Assembly: GCA_016756835.1 (NCBI GenBank)
Contig: JAESPE010000018.1
Location: 1-43,098 of the forward strand
Length of the DNA stretch: 43,098 nucleotides
Reading direction: 5' to 3'
From: a gamma proteobacterium endosymbiont of Lamellibrachia anaximandri
GTDB lineage: Bacteria; Pseudomonadota; Gammaproteobacteria; Chromatiales; Chromatiaceae
The number at the start of each line of letters is the position of its first letter. The first letter of the stretch is position 1. The translations under genes and the position numbers were made by a program. The notes beneath the pieces were generated by a model, which was not told where the DNA came from, did not search any database, and saw nothing but the letters and a program-made list of their open reading frames with translations. This document shows positions 43,063-43,098 of the stretch, in pieces.

Positions 43063-43098
43063 GGCAGAGTCCCCCAAAGCGTCAGGCTGCAGGAGAGA

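Overview
The window looks like chromosomal DNA of a free-living or symbiotic gammaproteobacterium, probably a marine or sediment type. This is inferred from the gene set: a gammaproteobacterial XthA, DNA polymerase II and PBP1B, a complete 'proteobacterial dedicated sortase' (Pds) locus, a PEP-CTERM surface protein, PutP, and many REP-type palindromes. Genus cannot be fixed from sequence reading alone; a Chromatiales or Sedimenticola/Thiodiazotropha-like sulfur oxidiser is a guess. No rRNA, tRNA, CRISPR array or prophage was seen.

Layout, 0-6.9 kb: a 5'-truncated P-type cation ATPase at the window edge, a tiny secreted peptide ORF opposite its 3' end, a PAS-PAS HisKA_2-type histidine kinase followed by an ANTAR response regulator, DNA polymerase II (polB, minus), and a small lipoprotein. 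6.9-12.8 kb: the cell-wall genes mepK (ycbK) and ldtD (ycbB), both minus, are separated by a plus-strand two-gene unit (membrane protein plus six-PKD-domain protein). 12.6-15.6 kb: two inverted copies of a MITE-like element flank a diguanylate cyclase, a small secreted protein and xthA. 15.6-18.3 kb: a small unknown gene, then a tight yaaA-tatD-phosphopantetheinyl transferase operon. 18.4-24.0 kb: galE, uppP, a lamin-tail PEP-CTERM protein, a spore-photolyase-like radical SAM protein, putP. 24.0-25.0 kb: an AT-rich epimerase gene of probable foreign origin.

25.0-32.8 kb is a minus-strand series: deacetylase-like protein, YoaA helicase, a nuclease-like small protein starting at TTG, PBP1B (mrcB), an L,D-transpeptidase-fold protein, and a glutamine amidotransferase. 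33.0-34.8 kb carries a plus-strand gene fusing a papain-like protease to an alpha/beta-hydrolase. 35.0-42.4 kb is the Pds locus: class GN sortase, its VIT/VWA target with an MPQTA sorting motif, the OmpA-like PdsO, and on the plus strand the PdsR/PdsS two-component system. Between the halves sit an HNH nuclease (yajD) and a small conserved-looking protein. A 56-codon ORF missed by length cut-offs lies between pdsO and the target gene, coupled by an ATGA overlap. The window ends in a REP-associated tyrosine transposase (RAYT) flanked by two direct REP copies.

Themes: envelope and peptidoglycan work (LdtD, MepK, PBP1B, YafK-like protein, UppP), two independent surface-anchoring systems (PEP-CTERM and sortase), DNA repair (Pol II, XthA, YoaA, YaaA, SPL-like), and a REP population whose stems vary with base-pair compensation while the GTAG foot and loop are kept. 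The most useful leads are the protease-hydrolase fusion, the hidden small ORF in the Pds operon, the covarying REP and MITE arms, and the split ldtD/mepK pair.
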